This document shows positions 1-7,897 of a DNA stretch of 64,000 nt, piece by piece; the first letter of the stretch is position 1, and each line of letters opens with the position of its first letter. A program made the translations under genes and the position numbers. The DNA is from Arthrobacter sp. 9AX (lineage in GTDB: Bacteria > Actinomycetota > Actinomycetes > Actinomycetales > Micrococcaceae): assembly GCF_902506095.1 (NCBI RefSeq), contig NZ_LR733293.1:1671061-1735060 (forward strand). Direction: 5' to 3'. The notes beneath the pieces were generated by a model. The model was not told the DNA's origin and made no database searches. It saw only the letters and a program-made list of their open reading frames with translations.

Positions 1-658
1 GGGTCAGGGTGCGGGGCTCGTGGGGGCCTTGCTTCCCGCGGGCGATGGCGGTGAGCCGGTTGCAGATCGCCGAGGCCTGGTCCGCGGGCAGCAACGCCGC
101 GACCCAGGCCATCCCGTCACTGTCGGGCCAGAACTCCACCCGCCGGTCCGCGACACCCCGGGTGTGGCGTTTCTCCAGGCTCTCCGGGTGGTGGCGTTCG
201 CGCCAGTGCCGGGCTTTGGCCTTGAACCGGTACGCCGGGATCTGCCCGACAGGGCAGCCCCGGGCGGCGCCGGGCGCGTCCGGGTCCAGGAAATGCGCCT
301 CCAACGCCCCGGCCGCGGCCCGGTCAAGGCCCACGGTCTGGTCCACCATGGTCTTCGCGTGCGCCCAGGACATCGTCCCGGCCCGCAACGCTGCCAACGA
401 CCGGGGCAGCGACGTGGTCAGGGCGTGGGCATCGGCCAGCAACCGGCCCGCGGCCCGGTCACCAATGGCCAGTACACACCCGACCTCGGCCACCAGGCTC
501 CGCTCCTGCGCTGACGCCTCATACGGGGAGGCAGGCGGAGGATTCAGGGCCTTCGTGGCCCCGGCCAGGACCGCCGCGGCCGTCGCCTTCACCGCCGCCA
601 GCTTCGCCTCCGACCGCCCCACCGAGGCCAGGACCTCCAACGCCCCATCAACCACCCG

Positions 659-912
659 CTGCACCGGATCATCACCACACCCGCCAACATCAAACCCACC
701 CGCACCGGCACCGGGACCAATGCCACCGGGATCAGCGCCACCGGAAACGGCTGCCGAAACGGCCGGCGCCCTCCCACCAAGGGCACTGCACCGGATCATC
801 ACCACACCCGCCAACATCAAACCCACCCGCACCGGCACCGGGACCAATGCCACCGGGATCAGCGCCACCGGAAACGGCTGCCGAAACGGCCGGCGCCCTC
901 CCACCAAGGGCA
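659..912. repeat. Exact 127-bp tandem duplication inside the DUF222 gene
   Basis: Copy 1 is 659-785 and copy 2 is 786-912. By eye they are identical at every base. The period of 127 is 42 codons plus one base, so the duplication shifts the reading frame of the DUF222 gene. No target-site duplication, transposase or terminal inverted repeat accompanies it. Confidence 0.93.
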
Positions 913-961
913 GCCAAAAACGAAGCCACAGCAGCATCAACCGCTCCCTCCGCCTCCACCA

Positions 962-1212
962 CCGGATCCGCTCCCATACCCACATCATCGCCGGAGGGTA
1001 CGACACTCCCAGGTGCGGCCCCAGTTCCAGCGGGCGCGGCAAGTGGCACAGCGGTACCGCCAACCGCTTCCACCGCCGGATCCGCTCCCATACCCACATC
1101 ATCCCCGGAGGGTAAGACAATCCCAGGCGCGGACCCTGCACTCCCAGGCGCGGACCCTGCTCCACAAGGCGCGGCGAGTGACACAGTGGCGCCGCCAACC
1201 GCTTCCACCGCC
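962..1212. repeat. In-frame imperfect repeats coding the DUF222 N-terminus
   Basis: Two diverged copies of a segment beginning CCGGATCCGCTCCCATACCC (962 and 1076, a 114-bp or 38-codon offset) encode two versions of a Gly/Ala/Pro-rich stretch containing PSGDDVGMGADP. A short 21-bp-period repeat (TCCCAGGCGCGGACCCTGC at 1121 and 1142) is nested inside. Unlike the 127-bp duplication, these preserve the reading frame and have accumulated substitutions, so they look old and tolerated. Confidence 0.8.
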
Positions 1213-1268
1213 TGCAGCCTCCAACCACGGCTCAGCCGCGGAGCAACCAGACCGTGGGAAGACATGGA

Positions 1269-1320
1269 TTCGGCCCCCATCAGCGGGTGACGCCGTTGTC
1301 ACCAGCTGATGGAGGCCGAA
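1269..1320. other. Long inverted repeat over the DUF222 start codon
   Basis: Arms 1269-1291 and 1298-1320 (23 nt each) are complementary except for two positions, with a 6-nt loop. The upstream ATG candidate of the DUF222 gene (1280) lies in one arm, and the alternative ATG (1265) lies just outside it. It could act as an mRNA 5' hairpin, or be a dispersed palindromic element. Confidence 0.75.
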
Positions 1321-1365
1321 GTTTAGGAGGGCAGTTTGCCCGGCAGACGCAGGGCGGGCCCGGCA

Positions 1366-1425
1366 GAAGCCCGGGCGCACACTCAGAAGCCGGGCGGACC
1401 ACCGCGAAGCCCGGGCGAGGCGTTC
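1366..1425. repeat. Three 20-bp-period short repeats
   Basis: The motif GAAGCC(C)GGGCG recurs at 1366, 1386 and 1406, giving three imperfect units with a 20-bp period in the gap between the DUF222 and VOC genes. There is no spacer/repeat structure and nothing suggests CRISPR. Confidence 0.7.
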
Positions 1426-1441
1426 AGGACCGGTAGGAGGG

Positions 1442-2080
1442 TCAGATGGTTACGGCTCCGCTGGCCGTTTCGAAAGTGACGGACAGAATGCCGGGTGTTC
1501 CGTGCGGCGCTACCCATTCAACGGCCACGTCCTCAAGGGGCTTCTCTACCGGCTCGCCCAGCCACTCGGTGACCCGTGCAGCCGAACCGGCGATGGTGAG
1601 GCAGCTCATCTTGACGTTGCTCTCATAGGCGTTGGACGGGTGCAGGGAAGGGTCGCCCTCCCACTTGAGCATGTAAGGGACCTGGGGATCGGCGATCAGG
1701 CCGAGGATACCGATCTGCTTCCAGACCAGCTCGCGGCCGTCGGGGAACTTGCGGTTGCCGTTCACTGCGGAACGTCCAAGCCGCTCTTCGAAGGGGGCGA
1801 GGTCGTCCACTTCGACACACCAGCCCATCCAGCCGCCTCCCGCAGCGGACCGCGCACGCACGGCCTGCCCGAAGGGCGCCTTGTCCGAAGCGGGGTGGTC
1901 CAGGACCTCCACAACTTCGAGGTATTTGTGGCCCGCGAGCGGGATGATCATGTTTCGGGTACCGAACCGCGGGTGTACCCCGCCCTTCACTGCCTCAACG
2001 CCGAGGGCAGAGGAAATACGTTCGGTGGTGGCCGCCAGGCCATCGTGTTCACAGGCGTAAGAGACGTGATCCATGCGCAT
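1442..2080 (-). CDS. VOC (glyoxalase-like) family protein
   Basis: A 212-residue protein that opens with the glyoxalase-like signature MDHVSYA, whose early His is often a metal ligand in the vicinal oxygen chelate fold. It continues through RNMIIPLAGHKYLEVVEVLD, typical of the 'glyoxalase-like domain' subgroup. No signal peptide or membrane segment is seen, so it is probably cytosolic. The substrate cannot be inferred. Start ATG 2080, with a second in-frame ATG at 2074 that may be the true start. It faces away from the met genes and no operon partner is evident. Confidence 0.8.
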   Translation of the reverse strand: MRMDHVSYACEHDGLAATTERISSALGVEAVKGGVHPRFGTRNMIIPLAGHKYLEVVEVLDHPASDKAPFGQAVRARSAAGGGWMGWCVEVDDLAPFEERLGRSAVNGNRKFPDGRELVWKQIGILGLIADPQVPYMLKWEGDPSLHPSNAYESNVKMSCLTIAGSAARVTEWLGEPVEKPLEDVAVEWVAPHGTPGILSVTFETASGAVTI

Positions 2081-2232
2081 GCCATCATCTTGGCACTTTG
2101 TGATCGGGCTCTCAGCTAAGGGTATCCTTACTGGGATTTCCGCTCGTCAACCCCCACCAAGGCGGTCAGGGCCTGCAGAAATCTCCAGGACTATGTTCGT
2201 CATAATCCTGTTCGGCGTCCTGTGCGTGTTCC

Positions 2233-2238
2233 TACACT
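2233..2238 (+). promoter_or_regulatory. Probable -10 hexamer of metY
   Basis: TACACT lies seven bases before the riboswitch 5' end (GGTCATG at 2246). The same hexamer sits at the same distance before the metX riboswitch, which supports its being the -10 element. No convincing -35 is seen. Confidence 0.6.
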
Positions 2239-2245
2239 GAGCTCA

Positions 2246-2362
2246 GGTCATGAGTGCCAGCGCCAAGCCCCGGCTCGCTGGCCGGCAACCCTCCAACCGC
2301 GGTGGGGTGCCCCGGGTGAGGACCTGGCTGTCCGGCAACGGCCGGATGGCAAGCGCGGCCCG
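2246..2362 (+). promoter_or_regulatory. SAM-IV riboswitch upstream of metY
   Basis: The sequence follows the SAM-IV consensus: GGTCATGAGTGCCAGCG, then CCGGCAACCCTCC, CCGCGGTGGGGTGCCCCGGG, a closing GACC, and a 3' GGCAAGCGCGG that can form the pseudoknot with the CCGCGG loop. SAM-IV aptamers bind S-adenosylmethionine and normally repress methionine genes when SAM is plentiful. Directly after it, GGCCCGC (2357-2363) can pair with GCGGGCC (2379-2385), a hairpin ending shortly before the AAAGGAG ribosome site of metY. It has no U-tract, so control of translation is more likely than termination. Confidence 0.93.
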
Positions 2363-2405
2363 CAGTGCCCTGAGCCTGGCGGGCCCACGTCAAAGGAGCC
2401 TTGAA

Positions 2406-3728
2406 TTGTCTAACGGATGGTCCTTCGAAACCCGCCAGATCCACGTGGGCCAGGAGCCGGACAGCGCCACGGGCGCCCGTGCCCTCCCCATTTACCAGTC
2501 CACGTCCTTTGTATTCCCGAGTGCGGAAAGTGCTGCCAACCGCTTCGCCCTGGCCGAACTTGCACCCATCTACACCAGGATCGGCAACCCCACGCAGGAA
2601 GCGGTGGAGCAGCGGATCGCCAGCCTGGAGGGCGGCCTCGGTGCCCTTCTGCTCAGCTCCGGGCAAGCCGCAGAGACCTTTGCCATCCTCAACATTGCAG
2701 AGGCAGGGGACCACATCGTGGCCAGCCCCAGCCTCTACGGCGGCACGTACAACCTTTTCGCCCACACCTTGAAGAAGTTCGGCATCTCGGTCACGTTCGT
2801 GGCGGACCCGGACAACCTGGACCAGTGGCGTGACGCGGTCCAGCCCAACACCAAGCTGTTCTTCGGCGAGGTGGTGTCCAACCCGCGCCAGGACGTCCTG
2901 GACCTGGAAGGCATATCCCAGGTTGCCCACGAGGCGGGCGTGCCCCTGATCGTGGACAACACCCTGTCCACCCCGTACCTCATCCGCCCGCTGGAGTGGG
3001 GTGCTGACATTGTGGTGCACTCGGCCACCAAGTACCTGGGCGGGCATGGAGCCGCGATCGCCGGCGTGATCGTGGACTCCGGAAAGTTCGACTTCGGCAA
3101 GGAACCGGAGAAGTTCCCCGGCTTCAACACTCCGGACCCCACCTACAACGGGCTGGTCTTCGCCCGTGACCTCGGCGCCGACGGGGCCCTGGGCGCCAAC
3201 CTGTCCTACATCCTCAAGGCCCGCGTCCAGCTCCTGCGCGACCTGGGCTCGGCAGTGTCCCCCTTCAACGCCTTCCTGATTGCCCAGGGCCTGGAAACGT
3301 TGAGCCTGCGGGTGGAACGGCACGTAGCCAACGCCACGGAAGTGGCGCGCTGGCTGGAAAGAAGGGACGACGTCGAATCCGTCGCCTATGCGGGGCTGCC
3401 CTCCAGTCCGTGGTACGAGCGGGGCCGCAAGTATGGCCCGAAGGGAACGGGAGCGATCGTATCGTTCAACCTGGCGGGCGGGGCCGAGGCAGGCCAGCGC
3501 TTTGTGGACGCCCTGGAGCTGCACTCCCATGTGGCCAACATCGGTGACGTCCGTTCCCTGGTGATCCACCCTGCGTCGACCACCCACAGCCAACTGTCCC
3601 CGGAGCAACAGGCAGTGGCCGGAGTGACCCCCGGACTGGTGCGGCTTTCTGTGGGCATCGAACACATCGATGACATCCTGGCCGACCTCGAAGCCGGCTT
3701 CCGGGCCGCCAAGGAGGCAAGAGCCTGA
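2406..3728 (+). CDS. metY: O-acetylhomoserine aminocarboxypropyltransferase (sulfhydrylase)
   Basis: A 440-residue PLP enzyme of the Cys/Met metabolism family that condenses O-acetylhomoserine with sulfide to give homocysteine. The internal aldimine lysine is K209 in HSATKYLGGHG, and the family signature RIGNPTQEAVEQRIASLEGG is near the N-terminus. The chosen start is TTG 2406, seven bases after AAAGGAG. The frame is open further upstream, but that stretch is the riboswitch. Downstream metX makes the substrate, so the pair forms the direct sulfhydrylation route to methionine. Transcription is probably under the SAM-IV element just upstream. Confidence 0.95.
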   Translation: MSNGWSFETRQIHVGQEPDSATGARALPIYQSTSFVFPSAESAANRFALAELAPIYTRIGNPTQEAVEQRIASLEGGLGALLLSSGQAAETFAILNIAEAGDHIVASPSLYGGTYNLFAHTLKKFGISVTFVADPDNLDQWRDAVQPNTKLFFGEVVSNPRQDVLDLEGISQVAHEAGVPLIVDNTLSTPYLIRPLEWGADIVVHSATKYLGGHGAAIAGVIVDSGKFDFGKEPEKFPGFNTPDPTYNGLVFARDLGADGALGANLSYILKARVQLLRDLGSAVSPFNAFLIAQGLETLSLRVERHVANATEVARWLERRDDVESVAYAGLPSSPWYERGRKYGPKGTGAIVSFNLAGGAEAGQRFVDALELHSHVANIGDVRSLVIHPASTTHSQLSPEQQAVAGVTPGLVRLSVGIEHIDDILADLEAGFRAAKEARA

Positions 3729-3837
3729 CCTGCGAGCGCCACGGGCGCAGGCACCCCCCAGCCCGGGAACACCAGCGGCGGCAGGCCGGGAAAGTCACAA
3801 CCAGTCACACTTTTGGCGGCAGGCAGGGGCTGTTTCG

Positions 3838-3843
3838 TACACT
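3838..3843 (+). promoter_or_regulatory. Probable -10 hexamer of metX
   Basis: TACACT, seven bases before the second riboswitch at 3851, mirrors the arrangement at metY. It suggests that metX has its own promoter although metY lies immediately upstream on the same strand. Confidence 0.6.
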
Positions 3844-3850
3844 CGATGCA

Positions 3851-3965
3851 GGTCATGAGCGCCAGTGACAGCCCCGGCTTGCTGGCCGGCAACCCTCCTT
3901 CCGCGGTGGGGTGCCCCGGGTGAAGACCTGGCCTGCCGGTCAGACGACGGCGGGCAAGCGCGCAG
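3851..3965 (+). promoter_or_regulatory. SAM-IV riboswitch upstream of metX
   Basis: A second SAM-IV aptamer with the same conserved blocks (GGTCATGAGCGCCAG, CCGGCAACCCTCC, CCGCGGTGGGGTGCCCCGGG, GGCAAGCGCG). Its 3' GGCAAG (3953-3958) can also pair with CTTGCC (3974-3979), placing the TGAGG ribosome site (3968-3972) in a loop immediately before ATG 3980. This makes a translational switch plausible, but which state is ON cannot be settled from sequence alone. Confidence 0.92.
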
Positions 3966-3979
3966 AATGAGGTCTTGCC

Positions 3980-5095
3980 ATGACAATTACCGTCACCCGT
4001 ACCACCGTTCCCGAACACGGGATTGTCCGTTACGCCTCCATCGGGGGACTGCAACTGGAAGCCGGTGGCTACCTGCCGGAAGTCACGCTGGCCTACGAAA
4101 CCTGGGGCACCCTCAACGAGGACGGCAGCAATGCGGTCCTGATCGAGCACGCACTCACCGGCAGCACCCATGTGACCCGCGGCGATACTGATGAACCCGG
4201 CTGGTGGGAACAGCTTGCCGGCCCCGGTGCACCCGTGGACACCGACCGGTTTTTTGTGGTGTCCATCAACATTGTGGGCGGCTGTTACGGGTCCACCGGG
4301 CCGTCGTCGCCCGCGCCTGACGGCAAGCCCTGGGGCTCGCGTTTTCCGCTGGTGACCCTGCGCGACAGCACCGCGGCGGAGGCCCGTTTGGCGGACCAGC
4401 TGGGCATCAGCAGCTGGTTCGCTGTCCTGGGCGGATCCATGGGCGGCGCCCGTGCGCTGGAATGGGCGGTGACGTTTCCGGAACGGGTGCAGCGCTGCGC
4501 CGTGATTTCCGTAGGGGCTGCCAGCACGGCAGAACAGATCGCCTTCGCGCAGGCCCAGACGCTCGCCATCCGCCAGGACGTCAACTTCAACGGCGGGGAC
4601 TACTACGGCGGGCTGCCGCCGGAAAGCGGCCTGGCCCTCGCCCGCCGCATCGCTCATATCACCTACCGGTCACCGGGGGAGCTGGACGGACGCTTCGGAC
4701 GTGCCCCGCAGGCCCCCGAATCACCGCTCCAGGGCGAGCAGCTCGCAGCGCGCGGACGCTATCAGGTGGAAAGCTACCTGGACCACCAGGGCACCAAGCT
4801 GGTCCAGCGGTTCGACGCCAACAGCTACATCGCCATCACCGAAGCCCTGATGAGCCACGACATCTGCCGCGGGCGCGGGCCGCTCGAGCAGGCGCTGTCC
4901 CGTTCCGGTGCCCGCTTCTTTGTGGCAGCCGTGAACTCGGACCGGCTCTACTTCCCGTCCCAATCGCTGGAACTTGCCCGGGCCCTGCCCGGCGACGTCA
5001 GCGTACACACCATCGAGGCGCCTATCGGGCACGACGGATTCCTCACCGAAATCGGCCAGCTGGGCAGCCAGTTGCGGGAGCACCTTTCGGCATAA
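3980..5095 (+). CDS. metX: Homoserine O-acetyltransferase
   Basis: A 371-residue alpha/beta-hydrolase-fold enzyme that acetylates L-homoserine with acetyl-CoA, the first committed step of methionine synthesis. Nucleophile S153 is in LGGSMGGARALEW; the remainder of the triad is probably D321 (NSDRLYFPS) and H351 (IGHDGFLTE). The NIVGGCYGSTGPSS block is typical of the MetX family. It lies 251 bp after metY but has its own SAM-IV leader. The start ATG 3980 directly follows the putative sequestering hairpin. Confidence 0.95.
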   Translation: MTITVTRTTVPEHGIVRYASIGGLQLEAGGYLPEVTLAYETWGTLNEDGSNAVLIEHALTGSTHVTRGDTDEPGWWEQLAGPGAPVDTDRFFVVSINIVGGCYGSTGPSSPAPDGKPWGSRFPLVTLRDSTAAEARLADQLGISSWFAVLGGSMGGARALEWAVTFPERVQRCAVISVGAASTAEQIAFAQAQTLAIRQDVNFNGGDYYGGLPPESGLALARRIAHITYRSPGELDGRFGRAPQAPESPLQGEQLAARGRYQVESYLDHQGTKLVQRFDANSYIAITEALMSHDICRGRGPLEQALSRSGARFFVAAVNSDRLYFPSQSLELARALPGDVSVHTIEAPIGHDGFLTEIGQLGSQLREHLSA

Positions 5096-5120
5096 CGCCA
5101 CGATCCAGCGGCAACGGATG

Positions 5121-5132
5121 TGCATTAATGCA
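5121..5132. promoter_or_regulatory. Perfect 12-bp palindrome before the MHS transporter
   Basis: TGCATTAATGCA is a perfect, AT-rich palindrome in the 178-bp gap between metX and the transporter gene, in otherwise GC-rich DNA. It may be an operator for the transporter; no regulator is identified. Confidence 0.45.
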
Positions 5133-5273
5133 GATGGCCTCTGCATGATTCGTCGTTGAGCTCGGCGTGCAGCCAGACCATACTCGTTGGGACCCGGCAA
5201 TGCGTGGCGAAGATCACACGTATCCGCCACAGCCTGTCCAGTGGTGTCGATGGAGACGCCGAAGGAGTTCACA

Positions 5274-6653
5274 ATGAGTACGGAAAGCTCCGCCGCACGG
5301 CGGGTCGGGGAAACCGACGTCAAGGCCTCCGGCCTGAAGAAAGTGGTCACCGCCTCCATGGCCGGAACGGTGGTCGAGTGGTACGAATTCTTCCTCTATG
5401 CCTCTGCCGCCACGCTGGTGTTCGGCAAAATGTTCTTCCCCAATTCAGGGACGGAGCTTGACGGCATCATCGCGGCCTTTGTCACCTACGCCGTCGGCTT
5501 TGTGGCCCGCCCCATCGGCGGCATTGTCTTTGGCCACTTCGGTGACAAATTCGGCCGCAAGCAGTTGCTGCAGCTGAGCATCGTCCTGGTGGGCGTCTCC
5601 ACCTTCCTCATGGGATGCCTGCCCACCTTTGCCCAGATTGGCTACTGGGCCCCGGCCCTCCTGGTATTCCTGCGCTTCCTGCAGGGCTTCGCCGTCGGCG
5701 GCGAGTGGGGCGGTGCCGTACTGCTGGTTGCCGAGCACAGCCCCAACAAGTCCCGCGGGTTCTGGTCCAGCTGGCCGCAGTCCGCGGTGCCAATGGGGAA
5801 CCTCCTGGCCACGGGCGTGCTGTTCACCCTCTCAGCCACGCTTTCCCAGGAAGCATTCCTCGGCTGGGGCTGGCGCGTGGCTTTCTGGCTCTCCGCCGTG
5901 ATCGTGATCGTCGGCTACTACATCCGCACCAAGGTCCAGGATGCCCCGATCTTCATCGAGGCCCGCAAGGAAGTCACGGTCGAGAAGAAGGGCTACGGTG
6001 TGGCTGAAGTCTTCCGCCGGTACCCGCGCGGCGTGTTCACCGCCATGGGCCTCCGCTTTGCCGAGAACATCCTGTATTACCTCGTGGTGACGTTCTCCAT
6101 TACCTACCTGAAGGTCGTGGTCCAGACTGACACCTCCCGCATCCTCCTCCTTCTGCTGGTGGCGCACTTCATCCACTTCTGCGCCGTCCCGCTCGTCGGC
6201 AGGATGTCGGACGCATTCGGCCGCCGGCCGGTCTACATGGCAGGCGCCATCCTCGGCGGCACCTGGGGCTTCTTCGCCTTCCCCATGATGGATACCGGCA
6301 ACGACTTCGTCATCCTGGCCGCCATCACCATCGGCCTGTTGTTCCACGCCCTGATGTACGCGGGGCAGCCGTCCATCATGGCTGAGATGTTCCCCACCCG
6401 GATGCGCTACTCAGGTGTTTCGCTGGGCTACCAGGTGACCTCCATCGTTGCCGGTTCGCTGGCACCCATCATCGCCACATCGCTCCTCGGGTCCTTCAAG
6501 TCTTCCACTCCGGTGGCGCTGTACCTGCTGGCCGCCTGCATCGTGACCGCGATCTCGGTGTTCTTCCTCAAGGAGACCCGCGGGATCTCACTCCACGACG
6601 TCGACGCCGCCGACGCCCAGGGTACGGCGGACCTGCTTGCCGCCAAGAAATAG
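5274..6653 (+). CDS. MHS-family (metabolite:H+ symporter) MFS transporter
   Basis: A 459-residue inner-membrane carrier with about twelve hydrophobic segments. The MHS signature GTVVEWYEFFLY is in the first membrane helix, followed by the MFS loop motif GDKFGRKQLL, and RMSDAFGRRPVY lies between the halves. Members import organic acids such as citrate, ketoglutarate, proline/betaine or shikimate with protons; the substrate is not determinable. Start ATG 5274 has GAAGGAG upstream. Position beside an alcohol dehydrogenase and mmsBA suggests uptake of a small organic acid, which is inference only. Confidence 0.9.
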   Translation: MSTESSAARRVGETDVKASGLKKVVTASMAGTVVEWYEFFLYASAATLVFGKMFFPNSGTELDGIIAAFVTYAVGFVARPIGGIVFGHFGDKFGRKQLLQLSIVLVGVSTFLMGCLPTFAQIGYWAPALLVFLRFLQGFAVGGEWGGAVLLVAEHSPNKSRGFWSSWPQSAVPMGNLLATGVLFTLSATLSQEAFLGWGWRVAFWLSAVIVIVGYYIRTKVQDAPIFIEARKEVTVEKKGYGVAEVFRRYPRGVFTAMGLRFAENILYYLVVTFSITYLKVVVQTDTSRILLLLLVAHFIHFCAVPLVGRMSDAFGRRPVYMAGAILGGTWGFFAFPMMDTGNDFVILAAITIGLLFHALMYAGQPSIMAEMFPTRMRYSGVSLGYQVTSIVAGSLAPIIATSLLGSFKSSTPVALYLLAACIVTAISVFFLKETRGISLHDVDAADAQGTADLLAAKK

Positions 6654-6686
6654 GCACGGCGCCCTAAGAAAAGACCCCACCCCAAC

Positions 6687-6720
6687 TGCCCGGACCTGCC
6701 GCACATGCAGGCCCGGGCAT
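6687..6720 (+). terminator. Terminator-like hairpin after the MHS transporter
   Basis: TGCCCGGACCTGC (6687-6699) pairs with GCAGGCCCGGGCA (6707-6719) with one mismatch and a 7-nt loop, followed only by a short T-stretch. It probably separates the transporter from the dehydrogenase gene. Confidence 0.55.
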
Positions 6721-6757
6721 TTGAGCGTCAGCACCCCAGATGAAGTGAGGATTCACC

Positions 6758-7876
6758 ATGAAAGCAGCTGTCCTTTACGCCACCGTCCCATCCGGAACCA
6801 GCTACACCGAAGCGCGTCCGCTGCAGGTCCAGGAGCTTGACCCCCCTCAACCCCGTGCCGGTGAGGTGGGCATCACCATCACGTACTCGAGTCTGTGCCA
6901 CTCAGACCTTTCCGTGGTGGACGGCTCACGTGTGAGGCCCCTTCCCATGGCGTTGGGGCATGAGGCGGTGGGACGCGTTGCCACGGTGGGTGAGGGCGTC
7001 ACGGACGTTTTCCCCGGCGATCATGTGGTCCTCGTCTTCGTCCCCAGCTGCGGTGCCTGCCGGGCGTGCCGGGCGGGCCGTCCGGCGCTCTGCCACCGCG
7101 CGGCCGAGGTCAACGGGTCCGGCGACCTCCTGCATGGCGATGCCCTGCTGCGGACGCCCGCAGGGGAGCGGATCAACCACCATCTGGGGGTGTCAGCGTT
7201 CGCCGATTACGCCGTGGTGGCCCGGGAGTCAGTAGTGGTCATCGGCGACGACGTCCCTGACACTGTGGCGGCAATGTTCGGTTGCGCCGTGCTCACCGGG
7301 ATGGGTGCTGTCCTGAACACCGCAGCTGTCCAGCCAGGCCAGTCGGTGGCCGTTTTCGGCCTCGGCGCTGTGGGGCTTTCGGCCGTTATGGCCGCGGCGC
7401 TCGCCGGCGCCTCCGCCGTGATCGCCATCGATCCCAACGAGGGCAAACACGGGCTCGCCCTTAAGTGCGGCGCAACCGCGGTTGGAACCCCCGACGACGC
7501 CCCGCGGCTGATTGCCCAGGGCGCGGGTGACGGCGTGGACACCGCCGTCGAGGCCGTGGGATCAGCGCGGGTCATCGCTTCGTGCCTCGAGCACGTGACG
7601 CGCGGCGGCGCCGTGGTCTCGGTAGGGCTGCCGCACCCTGCCGCGGAACTCACGGTGCCGGCACTCCAATTCGCCGGGGCGGGCAAGCGGCTGCTCGGTT
7701 CCTACATGGGCGATGCCGTGCCGGACCGGGACATCCCCTTGTACCTGGAGTACTGGCGCGAGGGCAGGCTTCCCGTTGAGCTGCTGCACACGGACACCCG
7801 GCCGCTGGACGAGATCAACGAAGGACTCGACGCGCTTGCCGCGGGGCAGGTGGTGAGGCGGCTCTTCCAGGCGTGA
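6758..7876 (+). CDS. Zinc-dependent alcohol dehydrogenase (MDR superfamily)
   Basis: A 372-residue medium-chain dehydrogenase/reductase. Catalytic zinc ligands are expected at the Cys of SLCHSDLS and the His of LGHEAVGRV. The structural-zinc lobe is visible as four cysteines in PSCGACRACRAGRPALC. The Rossmann nucleotide site is GLGAVGLS, and D in AVIAIDPNE suggests NAD preference. The sequence resembles class III-like alcohol or formaldehyde/aldehyde dehydrogenases, but the substrate is not assignable. It ends 21 bp from the convergent LysR gene. Confidence 0.88.
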   Translation: MKAAVLYATVPSGTSYTEARPLQVQELDPPQPRAGEVGITITYSSLCHSDLSVVDGSRVRPLPMALGHEAVGRVATVGEGVTDVFPGDHVVLVFVPSCGACRACRAGRPALCHRAAEVNGSGDLLHGDALLRTPAGERINHHLGVSAFADYAVVARESVVVIGDDVPDTVAAMFGCAVLTGMGAVLNTAAVQPGQSVAVFGLGAVGLSAVMAAALAGASAVIAIDPNEGKHGLALKCGATAVGTPDDAPRLIAQGAGDGVDTAVEAVGSARVIASCLEHVTRGGAVVSVGLPHPAAELTVPALQFAGAGKRLLGSYMGDAVPDRDIPLYLEYWREGRLPVELLHTDTRPLDEINEGLDALAAGQVVRRLFQA

Positions 7877-7897
7877 ACCGGCGCCCGGTGCGCGGGC

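Larger units (their letters stand above)
1..1280 (-). pseudogene. DUF222 (13E12-repeat) protein, frameshifted, C-terminus beyond window
   Basis: Minus-strand N-terminal and central part of a DUF222 protein, a family common in Arthrobacter and mycobacteria that usually ends in an HNH nuclease domain; that end lies beyond position 1. The body frame (codons starting at 664, 658 ... 112) contains family-like segments such as LAALRAGTMSWAHAKTMVD (about 400-340) and MAWVAALLPADQASAICNRL (112-53). The N-terminal frame starts at ATG 1280 (alternative ATG 1265) and stops at 732, out of frame with the body. An exact 127-bp tandem duplication (659-912) causes the shift: removing one copy joins both frames without a stop. 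Whether the break is real or an assembly error cannot be decided here. The catalytic HNH part is not visible, so nuclease activity is not shown. Confidence 0.8.

Noticed and set aside
659..912. A small insertion element causing the duplication.
   Set aside because: There is no inverted terminal repeat, target duplication or coding content; it is a plain tandem repeat of gene sequence.
1366..1425. A CRISPR-like array.
   Set aside because: Only three imperfect units with a 20-bp period, no distinct spacers and no cas genes.
2250..2405. A 52-residue N-terminal extension of metY.
   Set aside because: The stretch is the SAM-IV riboswitch and its linker; AAAGGAG and TTG 2406 give the family N-terminus.
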